Shown here: piece by piece, positions 45,648-53,619 of the stretch
Position numbering within the stretch: the first letter of the stretch is position 1
Layout of the letters: every line of letters begins with the position of its first letter
Origin: Vagococcus allomyrinae
GTDB lineage: Bacteria; Bacillota; Bacilli; Lactobacillales; Vagococcaceae
Direction of reading: 5' to 3'
DNA length: 64,000 bases
Assembly (NCBI RefSeq): GCF_017829975.1
Contig: NZ_JAEEGA010000013.1
Span: forward strand, 1-64,000
Translations under genes and position numbers: made by a program
Notes under the pieces: model-generated
Seen by the model: only the letters and a program-made list of their open reading frames with translations
Told to the model about the DNA's origin: nothing
Database searches by the model: none

Positions 45648-45660
45648 AAATGAGAAAAAA

Positions 45661-46524
45661 ATGATTATTAATTGGAAAGATGTCAAATATTTAAGAGAAT
45701 TAACTCATCAAGGAATGTTGGAGTGTAAAAATGCGTTAAAGGAAGCTAATAATGATATTGAAGTAGCAAGAAAATTATTAAACGTACGGAGTACAGAGGG
45801 GAATGAAAAAGAGGCGCGCGTTGCTTCAGAAACCCGTATTTTTATGAGTGTTGATCGATTTAGTTCATCTGGTGTGATGGTTGAAGCTGCATGTGAAACG
45901 GATTTTGTCGCGAATAATCGTCATTTTGTTGCTTTTTTTGACACATTGATGGAACTAATTTATCAAACAACTGTTACCTCTGTTTCGGAATTGCTTCTAG
46001 AGCCTTGGAATGGGAGCGATAAGATAAAAGATGAGCTTAATCGTTTGCAGCATAAGCTGGGGGAAAAGATTGAAATTAGCAGATTTGACAGAGTGGAGAA
46101 ACAGCCATTTCATTCCGTTTATGGCTATGTTCACGATGATTACCTAACCAAAGGAAAGAAGGGGGCTTTATTGGTAGTTAAGCAGACTAGCATAGAGCCA
46201 ACAAGTGACTTGGCGTTTAATGCATTGATTCATAAGATTGTGATGCAAATTGTGGCAACAGAGGTCAAGTATGTCTCTCGTGAAGAGGTTCCTAAAAAAG
46301 TTAGAGCAGCATGTGAGAATCAATTTGAGGAAGAAGTCAGTGTAATGGCGGTTGAGGCAAAGACGAAGGCGAAAATTGTTGCAAATAAATTGGAGAAATA
46401 TTATAAGCAAAACTGTTTGTTAGAACAAGACTTCATTTTTTCAGAGGAGGGAATGTCTATTTTGGATGTGTTAGCCACGGTCGGAAAGCAGCCATTACTT
46501 CTTAAGAGGTTTGTTAAATATTAA
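45661..46524 (+). CDS. Divergent elongation factor Ts paralogue under TetR control
   Basis: About 287 residues. The N-terminal UBA-like part (VKYLRELTHQGMLECKNALKEANNDIEVARKLL) and the CETDFVANNRHF motif are EF-Ts hallmarks; core N and C subdomains follow, with KIVMQIVATEVKYVSREEVP near 200. It departs from housekeeping Tsf at usually invariant places: TGAGMMD is THQGMLE here, and the TDFV neighbourhood differs. Tsf is normally beside rpsB; here it follows a TetR gene. ATG 45661 is likely; an ATG at 45640 lies inside the operator. The role is unknown; a link to EF-Tu-targeting compounds is speculation. Confidence 0.82.
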   Translation: MIINWKDVKYLRELTHQGMLECKNALKEANNDIEVARKLLNVRSTEGNEKEARVASETRIFMSVDRFSSSGVMVEAACETDFVANNRHFVAFFDTLMELIYQTTVTSVSELLLEPWNGSDKIKDELNRLQHKLGEKIEISRFDRVEKQPFHSVYGYVHDDYLTKGKKGALLVVKQTSIEPTSDLAFNALIHKIVMQIVATEVKYVSREEVPKKVRAACENQFEEEVSVMAVEAKTKAKIVANKLEKYYKQNCLLEQDFIFSEEGMSILDVLATVGKQPLLLKRFVKY

Positions 46525-46675
46525 AAAAATTTAGATAAAGCGATCAACTATTTTTGAAGGGGACCAGAAATTAATGACCTGTCTTCTTTCATTTTTACAA
46601 TAATAGGACGTTACGAGCGGATCTTTACGATATAATAGTAGTTATAGTAGAAAATTCGTTACCATATCCAGACAT

Positions 46676-46816
46676 CTATCTAGCTCCTATTAAATCATGA
46701 CGACCAGTCGTTAAACTTCCAGCTAAAAAGAAGCTGAAAGTACCACTCTTTGCTCGTCATGATGTTGATAATCTAGTGGAACTATATGTTAGGATTGTTT
46801 TACGGGATGTATCTAT
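46676..46816 (-). repeat. MITE-like palindromic repeat, copy A (diverged)
   Basis: Minus-oriented, about 141 bp, with the core hairpin CTTCCAGC/GCTGAAAG and ends matching copies C-F loosely. Confidence 0.75.
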
Positions 46817-46909
46817 CTTTAAAAGCAAGCTATTCAATGGGGAATGGTTTGCTTCAGCTAAAAAATGCTGAAACAATGGCAACCGAATGACGAGAGAGGG
46901 AGGCTTAAA

Positions 46910-47008
46910 ATGACGCTAAGCCAACACGTAAAAAATTTAAGTTCACACGATCATAATCTGGGCCGTGACAGTTTTAAAATGCTCATAGAATTGAGCTCTG
47001 AATGTTAA
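46910..47008 (+). pseudogene. Truncated reading frame cut by repeat copy B
   Basis: ATG 46910 after GGGAGG opens TLSQHVKNLSSHDHNLGRDS, then FKMLIELSSEC and a stop. The last codons and the stop come from the left part of repeat B, so the original gene was probably longer and lost its 3' part. The fragment resembles the start of HEAT-like helical repeat proteins, tentatively. Confidence 0.5.
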
Positions 47009-47129
47009 ATAATCAAACAGATAGTTCCATTGGATAATTCACATAATCATTTGCCAAGAGTGGTACTTTCAGCTTTTTCTGGCTGAAAGTTTAACGGTAA
47101 AGGATGATTATTTAATGGGAACTATATAG
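47000..47129 (+). repeat. MITE-like palindromic repeat, copy B
   Basis: Plus orientation. Contains TTAAATAATCAAACA, ACTTTCAGC/GCTGAAAGT hairpin and the right end GGGAACTATATAG. The extreme left end (TATATACATCC) is missing. Confidence 0.88.
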
Positions 47130-47198
47130 CGTGACTTTTTAACAGGAGTCGTATCGAAAAAAGTTAATGAGTGTTACTTTAATGAAAGGACTAGGCAT

Positions 47199-47861
47199 AT
47201 GACTAAAGAAGAAATACTAACGCACCTAAGTGATCCGTCCACTAAATTGGGAGACGTGCGAAAATTGGCCAAAGAAATAAAAAAAGATCACGCATTAGCA
47301 ATGGCGCTTTGGGAGACGGGGCTATATTTGCCACGACAATTAGCCATCCTGATCATGGATAAGCAGTGCCTGACTCCGGAACTGATTGACACATTGGTTA
47401 AAGATATTCAACAACATAGTTTTGAGGAAAAAACGCAACTGATTGATTGGTTGATGGCAAACCAACTGTCTAAAAGTAAACAGACCATCTCACTGATGGA
47501 ATCGTGGGCAAATAGTCCATCCTCTCTCCAGAGACGTGTTTTTTGGTATTATCAGGGGCGATTGCGCTGGATGGGACAAACTCCACCTCCAAATACTGAA
47601 GAGCTGCTTTTAATGATTGAAGATCAGCTCGCAACAGAAGTCCCTGAAGTGCAGTGGGCGATGAACTTTACTGCGGCCCAAATCGGCATTTTTCAGGAGG
47701 CTTATCGTTCAAGGTGTCTCCAGTTAGGCGAGGAAATTGGGTTGTACAAAGATGAAAAAGTAGCAAAAAACTGCACGCCTAATTATTTACCGCTCTATAT
47801 AGCAACACAAGTTGAGAAAGTCGCTAGGAAAGAAGGGGCGCATGTTAAGAATAAGAAATAA
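47199..47861 (+). CDS. DNA alkylation repair (AlkD-like) family protein
   Basis: 220 residues, all helical, with the opening TKLGDVRKLAKEIKKDHALAMALWETG and LPRQLAILIMDK typical of the COG4912/AlkD-like HEAT-repeat family, and WAMNFTAAQIGIF later. AlkD enzymes excise alkylated purines. Activity here cannot be verified from sequence alone. The preceding truncated frame at 46910 could be a broken relative. The next gene overlaps its 3' end. Confidence 0.78.
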   Translation: MTKEEILTHLSDPSTKLGDVRKLAKEIKKDHALAMALWETGLYLPRQLAILIMDKQCLTPELIDTLVKDIQQHSFEEKTQLIDWLMANQLSKSKQTISLMESWANSPSSLQRRVFWYYQGRLRWMGQTPPPNTEELLLMIEDQLATEVPEVQWAMNFTAAQIGIFQEAYRSRCLQLGEEIGLYKDEKVAKNCTPNYLPLYIATQVEKVARKEGAHVKNKK

Positions 47862-48306
47862 CATCTTTGAAATTGATAGAACCACTCGAAATACAGGCTT
47901 TTTTATTTCTCCAAATGATGCTAAGGGTCAGTTTTTAGACATTGCATTGGATATTTCCTTTTGTGACAATCAATATGAAGGTGAGCAATTAGCACCTTCT
48001 CTGTGTATTAACTATTTTCAGACAAAGGCCCAAAAGCTAGCGGATTTAAAAAACCTCACGTTCAAAATAGAATCGATTGAAGAAGCCGACGAAAGAGAAG
48101 ATAGTTTTTACATCTACGAACATGAACCCTTTGAGTATTATGAATGTACGATTGTGGAAATTGGCGAAGTGGACATTAGGGTCAAGATAAATGGAAAATG
48201 TATCTCGGATGGTTATGCTACGCCTTATAAGACGGAAACGTTCACCGTCGATGGATGGCTTCCAATTATTAGCAATCGTAATGATTGGGACAAACATGGT
48301 CTGTAA
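47842..48306 (+). CDS. Hypothetical protein, 154 residues
   Basis: Acidic, beta-rich sequence (NIFEIDRTTRNTGFFISPND, FEYYECTIVEIGEVDIRVKI, CISDGYATPYKTETFTVDGW) with no signal or membrane segment. ATG 47842 after AAGGGG overlaps the end of the AlkD-like gene by 20 bp, implying cotranscription. No family is recognised with confidence; it may be an immunity-type single-domain protein. Confidence 0.6.
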   Translation: MLRIRNNIFEIDRTTRNTGFFISPNDAKGQFLDIALDISFCDNQYEGEQLAPSLCINYFQTKAQKLADLKNLTFKIESIEEADEREDSFYIYEHEPFEYYECTIVEIGEVDIRVKINGKCISDGYATPYKTETFTVDGWLPIISNRNDWDKHGL

Positions 48307-48523
48307 AGCTTGTGAGGAAGGACGTTGATAAAATGACAGAGCACCTGAAGCGATCGTTGCCATCAGAAGTCCTATCCGACACATTGCTGTGGGCGAGGGC
48401 AGTTGTTTAATCAGAAAGCCAGTTTATGGTGAGACATTAAGTGGGATTCTCTGAAATAATCAAATGAGGTTATTCAGAGGTGAATGTGATGATTTGAGAG
48501 TTAGTTAAAGGGTCTTAATCCTC
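48307..48523. other. Intergenic, possible small relic
   Basis: A 25-codon frame opens at ATG 48333 but lacks a good ribosome binding site. An alternative frame reads EAIVAIRSPIRHIAVGEG, hinting at a gene relic. Nothing firm. Confidence 0.3.
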
Positions 48524-48664
48524 TTATATAGCTCCTATTAAATAATGACGATCAATCGTTAAACTTCCAGCTAAAAAGAAGCTGAAAGCACCACTTTCTG
48601 CTCGTCATTATGTTGATAATCCAATGGAACTATATGTTCGGATTATTTTACGAGATGTATATAG
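48524..48664 (-). repeat. MITE-like palindromic repeat, copy C (diverged)
   Basis: Minus orientation, about 141 bp, from TATATAGCTCCTATTAAATA to GATGTATATAG. Core hairpin CTTCCAGC/GCTGAAAG. Shares diverged internal sequence with copy A. Confidence 0.82.
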
Positions 48665-48686
48665 CCTAAAAAGATAAGGAGTTATT

Positions 48687-49109
48687 ATGCTAAAAAAATT
48701 CTATGTTTCTTCTCGCTTTGCAAATGTGGAACGAGTTAGAAAGGTTTCCACCAAATTAATCAAAATAGGGTGTATTCAGACTTATGATTGGACCAAAATT
48801 GAGTCTGTCACATCAATTAAGCAACTGGAAAAAATTGGCAATGAAGAGTTTCAAGGCATTCAAAAAGCCAATTTTCTTGTTTTATTAACTCCGGCGGGAA
48901 AAAGCAGTTATATTGAGATGGGCATTGCCCTAGCCTCAAACGTGAGAGTTTATGTTCATTCTTTTGATGACACCCTTCTTTCTTTAGAGGAAACAAGCTC
49001 TTTTTATCAGCTGGCTAATGTTAGAGTGGTTGTAGGGGATTTGGATTTTTTAGTTGACTATATCGTCCAAGATCAACGGAATAGTTCGACCTTTGAGACC
49101 GAGGGTTAA
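48687..49109 (+). CDS. Nucleoside 2-deoxyribosyltransferase-like protein
   Basis: 140 residues. KKFYVSSRFANVERVRKVSTKL at the N-terminus and LVLLTPAGKSSYIEMGIALAS near residue 65-85 match the Rossmann-like nucleoside 2-deoxyribosyltransferase fold, where a Glu in a G(S/T)..E.G.A motif is catalytic. FQGIQKANFLVLL fits the preceding strand. Ribosome binding site is AAGGAG. Whether it is an active enzyme is unknown. Confidence 0.65.
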   Translation: MLKKFYVSSRFANVERVRKVSTKLIKIGCIQTYDWTKIESVTSIKQLEKIGNEEFQGIQKANFLVLLTPAGKSSYIEMGIALASNVRVYVHSFDDTLLSLEETSSFYQLANVRVVVGDLDFLVDYIVQDQRNSSTFETEG

Positions 49110-49148
49110 GTAGCGTATTTTACTAGAATAAGTTTAGGAGGAGTCCTG

Positions 49149-49619
49149 ATGACAACAATTGAGATTATCAAAGAAGAAGTACCCGCTAGAAAAGCCGAAA
49201 TTTCAGCAGCTGTGTTAGCCGATTTACCTGAATGGTTTGGTTTGCCTGATGCCACTAAGGAGTATGTTGAACGGGCAAAAGACGCTCATTTTTGGTACGC
49301 AACCTGTGACAATGGGATCGTAGGCTTTGTCTATTTGAATCAAACAGCCAAAAAAGTGGCAGAGATTTATTGCATTGGCGTAAAGAAAGATTATCACGGT
49401 CAAAAGATTGGCCAACAATTAGTCCGTGCTTTGGAAACTTATGCAGCGAATGATTGTCACTGTTCTTTTTTACAGGTGAAGACAGTGGCTTATGGGAAAT
49501 ACGCTGAGTACGATCGAACGGTGAGTTTCTATCACTCTCAAGGCTTTACCGAATTCGAAGTTTTCCCAACCCTATGGGGAAGCGAAAATCCGTGTCAAAT
49601 TATGATAAAGGGGATATAA
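49149..49619 (+). CDS. GNAT family N-acetyltransferase
   Basis: 156 residues. The acetyl-CoA motif is IYCIGVKKDYHGQKIGQQLVRALE (near 78-100), followed by FLQVKTV and a terminal SFYHSQGFTEFEVFPTLWG segment. Ribosome binding site is AGGAGG. The substrate is unknown. It ends before a strong terminator. Confidence 0.87.
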   Translation: MTTIEIIKEEVPARKAEISAAVLADLPEWFGLPDATKEYVERAKDAHFWYATCDNGIVGFVYLNQTAKKVAEIYCIGVKKDYHGQKIGQQLVRALETYAANDCHCSFLQVKTVAYGKYAEYDRTVSFYHSQGFTEFEVFPTLWGSENPCQIMIKGI

Positions 49620-49677
49620 GGCAGAGAAAGAGTCATATTTTAACAGTAAAAACACTCTCGCACTAACCGATATTATA

Positions 49678-49716
49678 GCAGCGACGCCTTTATTTATCGA
49701 GGTGTCGCTGCTTTTT
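49678..49716 (+). terminator. Intrinsic terminator
   Basis: AGCAGCGACGCCT pairs with AGGTGTCGCTGCT and is followed by T5. It lies at the left border of the IS200/IS605 element. Confidence 0.9.
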
Positions 49717-49889
49717 TATGCAATAGCCGAGAACACTCGCGGAACACTCGCGACTTTAGTCGTGTAGATGAATCGGCTTCGGTTGTGGCATAGCTTTAGC
49801 TATGTTGAACAGCCGATATCATATCTATTAAAATCTTTTTGGAATTTAACGATGACATATGTTAAACTATTTCCAAGGAGGTTTTTTTC

Positions 49890-50291
49890 ATGTCAGAAGT
49901 ACATCGTGGTCGCGGGTATGTCTATTCTATACAGTATCATTTAGTTTGGTGTGTGAAATATAGACATCATATTTTGCACGGAGACATTGATACATATGTT
50001 AAAAAATTATTAAACCAGATTGCATTGGATAATGATATTCAAATCAATGAAATGGAGTCAGATAAAGACCATATTCACTTACTTATTGAATGCAAACCTC
50101 AACATTATATTCCTAATATAATGAAAGCATTTAAAGGCGTGTCCGCACGGCTCTTGTTGAAAGAGTATCCCGAACTTAAAAAGCATCTGTGGGGTGGTCA
50201 TCTTTGGAATCCTAGCTACTTTGTCGCGACAGTTAGTGAAAATACAGACGAGCAAATTAGACACTACATACAACATCAAAAAAAGAAATAA
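49890..50291 (+). CDS. tnpA: Y1/HUH transposase TnpA
   Basis: 133-residue single-strand transposase. SIQYHLVWCVKYRHHIL at the N-terminus, the HUH motif in KDHIHLLIE (residues 59-67), and the catalytic Tyr in QIRHYIQHQ near 127. Length is standard (about 130-155). Ribosome binding site AAGGAGG. Complete and apparently functional. Confidence 0.95.
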   Translation: MSEVHRGRGYVYSIQYHLVWCVKYRHHILHGDIDTYVKKLLNQIALDNDIQINEMESDKDHIHLLIECKPQHYIPNIMKAFKGVSARLLLKEYPELKKHLWGGHLWNPSYFVATVSENTDEQIRHYIQHQKKK

Positions 50292-50430
50292 CTATATATA
50301 TCCTGTTAAATAATCAAACATATAGTTCCATTGGATAATGCGCATAATCATCCGCCGAGAGTGGTACTTTCAGCTTTTTCTGGCTGAAAGTTTAACGGTA
50401 AAGGATGATTATTTAATGGGAACTATATAG
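50292..50430 (+). repeat. MITE-like palindromic repeat, copy D, inside the IS200/IS605 element
   Basis: 139 bp between tnpA and tnpB, with complete ends TATATATATCCTGTTAAATA and GGGAACTATATAG, hairpin ACTTTCAGC/GCTGAAAGT, and inverted ATAGTTCC/GGAACTAT. Nearly identical to copy F. Confidence 0.92.
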
Positions 50431-50451
50431 CAGCAAAAGAGGTGAATGGTA

Positions 50452-51591
50452 ATGTTACGACATAAAGCGTATAAATTTAGATTGTACCCGAACGTCGAGC
50501 AGGAAATCTTAATCAATAAAACAATCGGGTCATCTAGATTTGTCTATAATTATATGTTAAACGCTTGGAAGACATCCTTTAAGGAAACGGGTAAAGGTTT
50601 ATCTTATGGCAAGTGTTCTGCCATGTTGCCTTCTATGAAAAAATCAGAAGAGACATCATGGTTAAAAGAAGTTGATAGTATCGCGTTACAATCATCTATT
50701 AAGGATTTAGCTGAATCATTTGATCGGTTTTTCAACAAACAAACTCAATCCCCTAAGTTTAAAAGCAAGAAAAATCCTGTTCAAAGTTATACCACAAAAA
50801 ACACAAACAATAATGTGGCTATTATAGGCAATAAGGTGAAATTACCTAAGCTAGGATTGGTTAAATTTTCTAAGAGTCGTGACGTTAATGGTCGTATTTT
50901 AAGTGCCACTGTCCGTAGAAATGCCAGTGGTAAATTTTTCGTTTCGTTACAATGTGAAGAGGAAATAACTGAGTTACCAACAGCAAACAAAACAGTGGGG
51001 ATTGACCTAGGTATTACAGATTTTGCGATTCTTTCTAATGGTCAAAAAATCACTAACAATAAATTCGCAGCTAAAATGGAAAAGAAACTAAAGCGTGAAC
51101 AACGGAAGTTATCAAAACGGGCATCATTAGCTAAACAGAACGGGATTAAGTTGTTTGAAGCTAAAAATTACCAAAAACAAAAGCAAAAAGTAGCTAGACT
51201 GTCTGAAAAAGTAAGGAATCAACGCAGTGACTTTCTAAATAAGTTGAGTACAGAAATCATCAAAAATCACGATATTATTTGTATTGAAGACTTAAGCACA
51301 AAAGGGATGTTGCGTAATCATAAGCTAGCCAAAAGTATATCCGATGTCTCTTGGTCCAGTTTTGTGACTAAATTACAGTACAAGGCTGACTGGTATGGGC
51401 GTGAAATAATCAAAGTAGACAAATGGTTTGCATCTAGTCAAATTTGTTCAGCATGTGGCCATAAAGACGGCAAGAAATCTCTTGAAATGAGAGAATGGAC
51501 TTGTCCTATTTGTCATACTCATCACGATCGAGATATTAATGCCAGTGTCAATATCTTGACCGAAGGTCTAAGATTACAAGCTTTAGCCTAG
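50452..51591 (+). CDS. tnpB: RNA-guided nuclease TnpB
   Basis: 379 residues from ATG 50452 (GAGGTG 6 bases upstream). HTH-like start [20 protein letters not shown]; Ruv[16 protein letters not shown] (Asp near 190); Ruv[15 protein letters not shown] (Glu); zinc finger [11 protein letters not shown]...[12 protein letters not shown] (two CxxC pairs); Ruv[14 protein letters not shown] (Asp). All catalytic residues are present. TnpB cuts targets specified by the omega-RNA made from the element's right end. Gene seems intact. Confidence 0.95.
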   Translation: MLRHKAYKFRLYPNVEQEILINKTIGSSRFVYNYMLNAWKTSFKETGKGLSYGKCSAMLPSMKKSEETSWLKEVDSIALQSSIKDLAESFDRFFNKQTQSPKFKSKKNPVQSYTTKNTNNNVAIIGNKVKLPKLGLVKFSKSRDVNGRILSATVRRNASGKFFVSLQCEEEITELPTANKTVGIDLGITDFAILSNGQKITNNKFAAKMEKKLKREQRKLSKRASLAKQNGIKLFEAKNYQKQKQKVARLSEKVRNQRSDFLNKLSTEIIKNHDIICIEDLSTKGMLRNHKLAKSISDVSWSSFVTKLQYKADWYGREIIKVDKWFASSQICSACGHKDGKKSLEMREWTCPICHTHHDRDINASVNILTEGLRLQALA

Positions 51592-51721
51592 ATAAACTCA
51601 ATAACCGTAGGAACTGCGGGGATAGCTTGGTAAATAAAAGACACCGCTGATAGTAAAGAAATACGCTATCAAGTATGCTTTTTTCCCAAGAATCTTGTGA
51701 CTTTAGTCATGAGAGGTTCAA
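51592..51721 (+). ncRNA. Omega-RNA scaffold region / IS right end
   Basis: The noncoding right end after tnpB, identical to 1-122. In IS605-type elements it forms the 3' scaffold of the omega-RNA. Hairpin GATAGC...GCTATC (around 51620-51680) and the terminal GACTTTAGTC hairpin are visible. The guide would be the first 16-20 bases after 51721. Confidence 0.7.
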
Positions 51722-51768
51722 TAAACTAAAGGAATTAATAAATTGGAAAAAGCACAGTCTCACAAAGG

Positions 51769-53213
51769 TTACATGAGTAGTTTTTTGGGATTAAACGATA
51801 ACAAGTAGGTTATAGGGAAGATTATCGATATTAAAACTAATATAAAAATGAATGAGATCATTTGTAATGAGTCGCTTAGCGAAAAAGTGATGGCGAAGCT
51901 TTGTTCAACATGGTCAATGTCTGAGACGGAGTTCCCAATATTATTAAATTGTTGAACGTCGATTTCTTGCTCTAGTCCCCATTCTGTCGAGGTGTTTTCT
52001 CGTACAAAGCTGTTAGAAAGTTCGTTTGCTAATATTTTACCAACCCCTCCAGATAATGTGACAGCTAGTAGTAAGATCGTAAATGTTTCTATGAGAACTT
52101 GAAATACAATATTTCGCTTTCTCTCTCCGAAAGATAAATATATACCGAATTCGTGCTTTCGTTCTCTGATACTTAGCGTAATAACTAGCCCGACAATGGC
52201 AATAGTTGCAATGACTGTCATGCCGATAATAGTATCTGCAAGCTGACTCATGCTGATGAGATTGCTGTTTATTTTATCAAATTGATCGGTTGAAATCAGG
52301 ATACTATAGAGATTAGAATTCAAGATGCTTTCAGCCTCTTGTCTAAAACTTTCAAGATCGTTTGCGTCTTTTAAAACGTAAAAAGCATCATAGGATTCTT
52401 TTGGAAGCTTAAGCTGCTCATCCAAATTAGCCACTTCGTTTAATTGGGTATAGACTTTTTTTCTGAACTCTAAAATATTCGCATTAGATAAATACATCGT
52501 ATTAGCTGTCCGAGAGATATTTACAAGTTCTTCAAATTGTGCGTCAGTTTTAGGTGTGTCTATTTTATTTGTTACGTTAAATATGCCTATTATTTTATAG
52601 GTTTCATTAATGACCACATTATTTTCAAAGTCGTCGAAGTTTTGGTCAAGTGTTAGTGAGTCATCGATGGTTAAATTATTTTTAGTGGCAATGACGTCAG
52701 AAATGACAATTACTTTTTTATTTGATTCTGCCTCAGATGACTCGAAAAAGCGTCCATCTTGAATGGCGATTTTTTCGGAAATCAAGTCAAAGCCTTTTGA
52801 ACTGCTAGTGCCTTTGAGTAAAAATTCATTAATCCAATCAGATTCATCTATTTCTTCATCAGCAATGGATTTTGCGCTCTGTAATTTTTTACTGTCGATC
52901 ACATCGTATTCACTAAAGTCATAATCTTTTACATAATCTAATTGACTTATTTTCTTATATGTAGCTAAGTCGATGAGAGGAATGGGTTTATCAGGATTTT
53001 TCTCTAAGAATTTAGCTTGTTCTTGCAAATTTGCTACAATGGTTGCGGTTAATGGTAGCTTACTTTTAATGTCATGCTCGGTAGTTAGATAGGCTTTTTT
53101 CACTAGAAAAGAACTAAAAAAGACGGCAGTAATAATAAAGAAAATGAAAAATATTAGGCTGGTATTTTTTTCCTTCTGGAGATGCTGACGATGGATCGTT
53201 TAATTAAGTTCAT
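51769..53213 (-). pseudogene. FtsX/MacB-like ABC permease with a frameshift near its start
   Basis: The main frame (444 residues from 53103) is an FtsX-type permease: a large extracytoplasmic domain, then three C-terminal spans with LSIRERKHEFGIYLSFGERKRNI. The native start is upstream: ATG 53213 after AGGTGA reads NLIKRSIVSISRRKK and stops. Shifting by one base at an A7 run (near 53166-53172) gives KKNTSLIFFIFFIITAVFF, the missing first span, in the main frame. No ATPase gene adjoins. The gene is disrupted or read by slippage. Confidence 0.72.
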
Positions 53214-53519
53214 GCTGGATTCACCTGATTTCTAATAGTTTTTAAGCTGTCAACGACATTGTTTTTTATTTAGTTCAGCCTTAGAAATGACGGATTAGTT
53301 AGTCATCTTTTAGCTAATATGACTATATTAATAATTCTATTTGCCTTGATTCAAGTGACAAAGAATGACCACTACCCAATAATTAAGACGATGAATAGAT
53401 GTTTTATACGGACCTTAAGTAAGTCGTTCAAGGTCAGTATAAAGTAATTTTTTGTGTATGAAAAGCTTTAATTCAAGGTTTCTTAAAAGAGGTGATAAAA
53501 TGAAACTCGTGATTGTTGT
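53214..53519. other. Intergenic stretch without recognised gene
   Basis: Divergent space between the permease and the ceramidase-like gene. Nothing firm apart from the dyad that follows. Confidence 0.4.
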
Positions 53520-53560
53520 ACGTCACACAAATGCTTGAGGAATGTCCGTTTGTGTGACGT
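53520..53560. promoter_or_regulatory. Strong interrupted dyad upstream of the ceramidase-like gene
   Basis: ACGTCACACAAA (53520-53531) and TTTGTGTGACGT (53549-53560) are perfect 12 bp inverted repeats with a 17 bp spacer and no T run. It could be an operator or an mRNA structure 60 bp upstream of the start. Confidence 0.55.
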
Positions 53561-53619
53561 AAGAAGACGTCCTTCAAGCTTTGTCCTCCAGAAATAACAA
53601 GAAAGAGGAGAAGCTAGAC

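Larger units (their letters stand above)
49720..51721 (+). mobile_element. IS200/IS605-family element, full length
   Basis: Contains tnpA and tnpB in the same orientation. The left end has a duplicated GAACACTCGCG and a CGACTTTAGTCG hairpin (near 49749-49760). The right end has the matching TGACTTTAGTCA hairpin and ends GAGGTTCAA at 51721. Shared GACTTTAGTC cores at both ends are the expected TnpA recognition palindromes. The left border is approximate. A 139 bp MITE-like repeat lies between the two genes. Confidence 0.88.

Noticed and set aside
45640-45660. ATG 45640 as start of the EF-Ts-like protein
   Set aside because: It lies inside the TetR operator at the promoter -10 region. EF-Ts similarity begins after ATG 45661.
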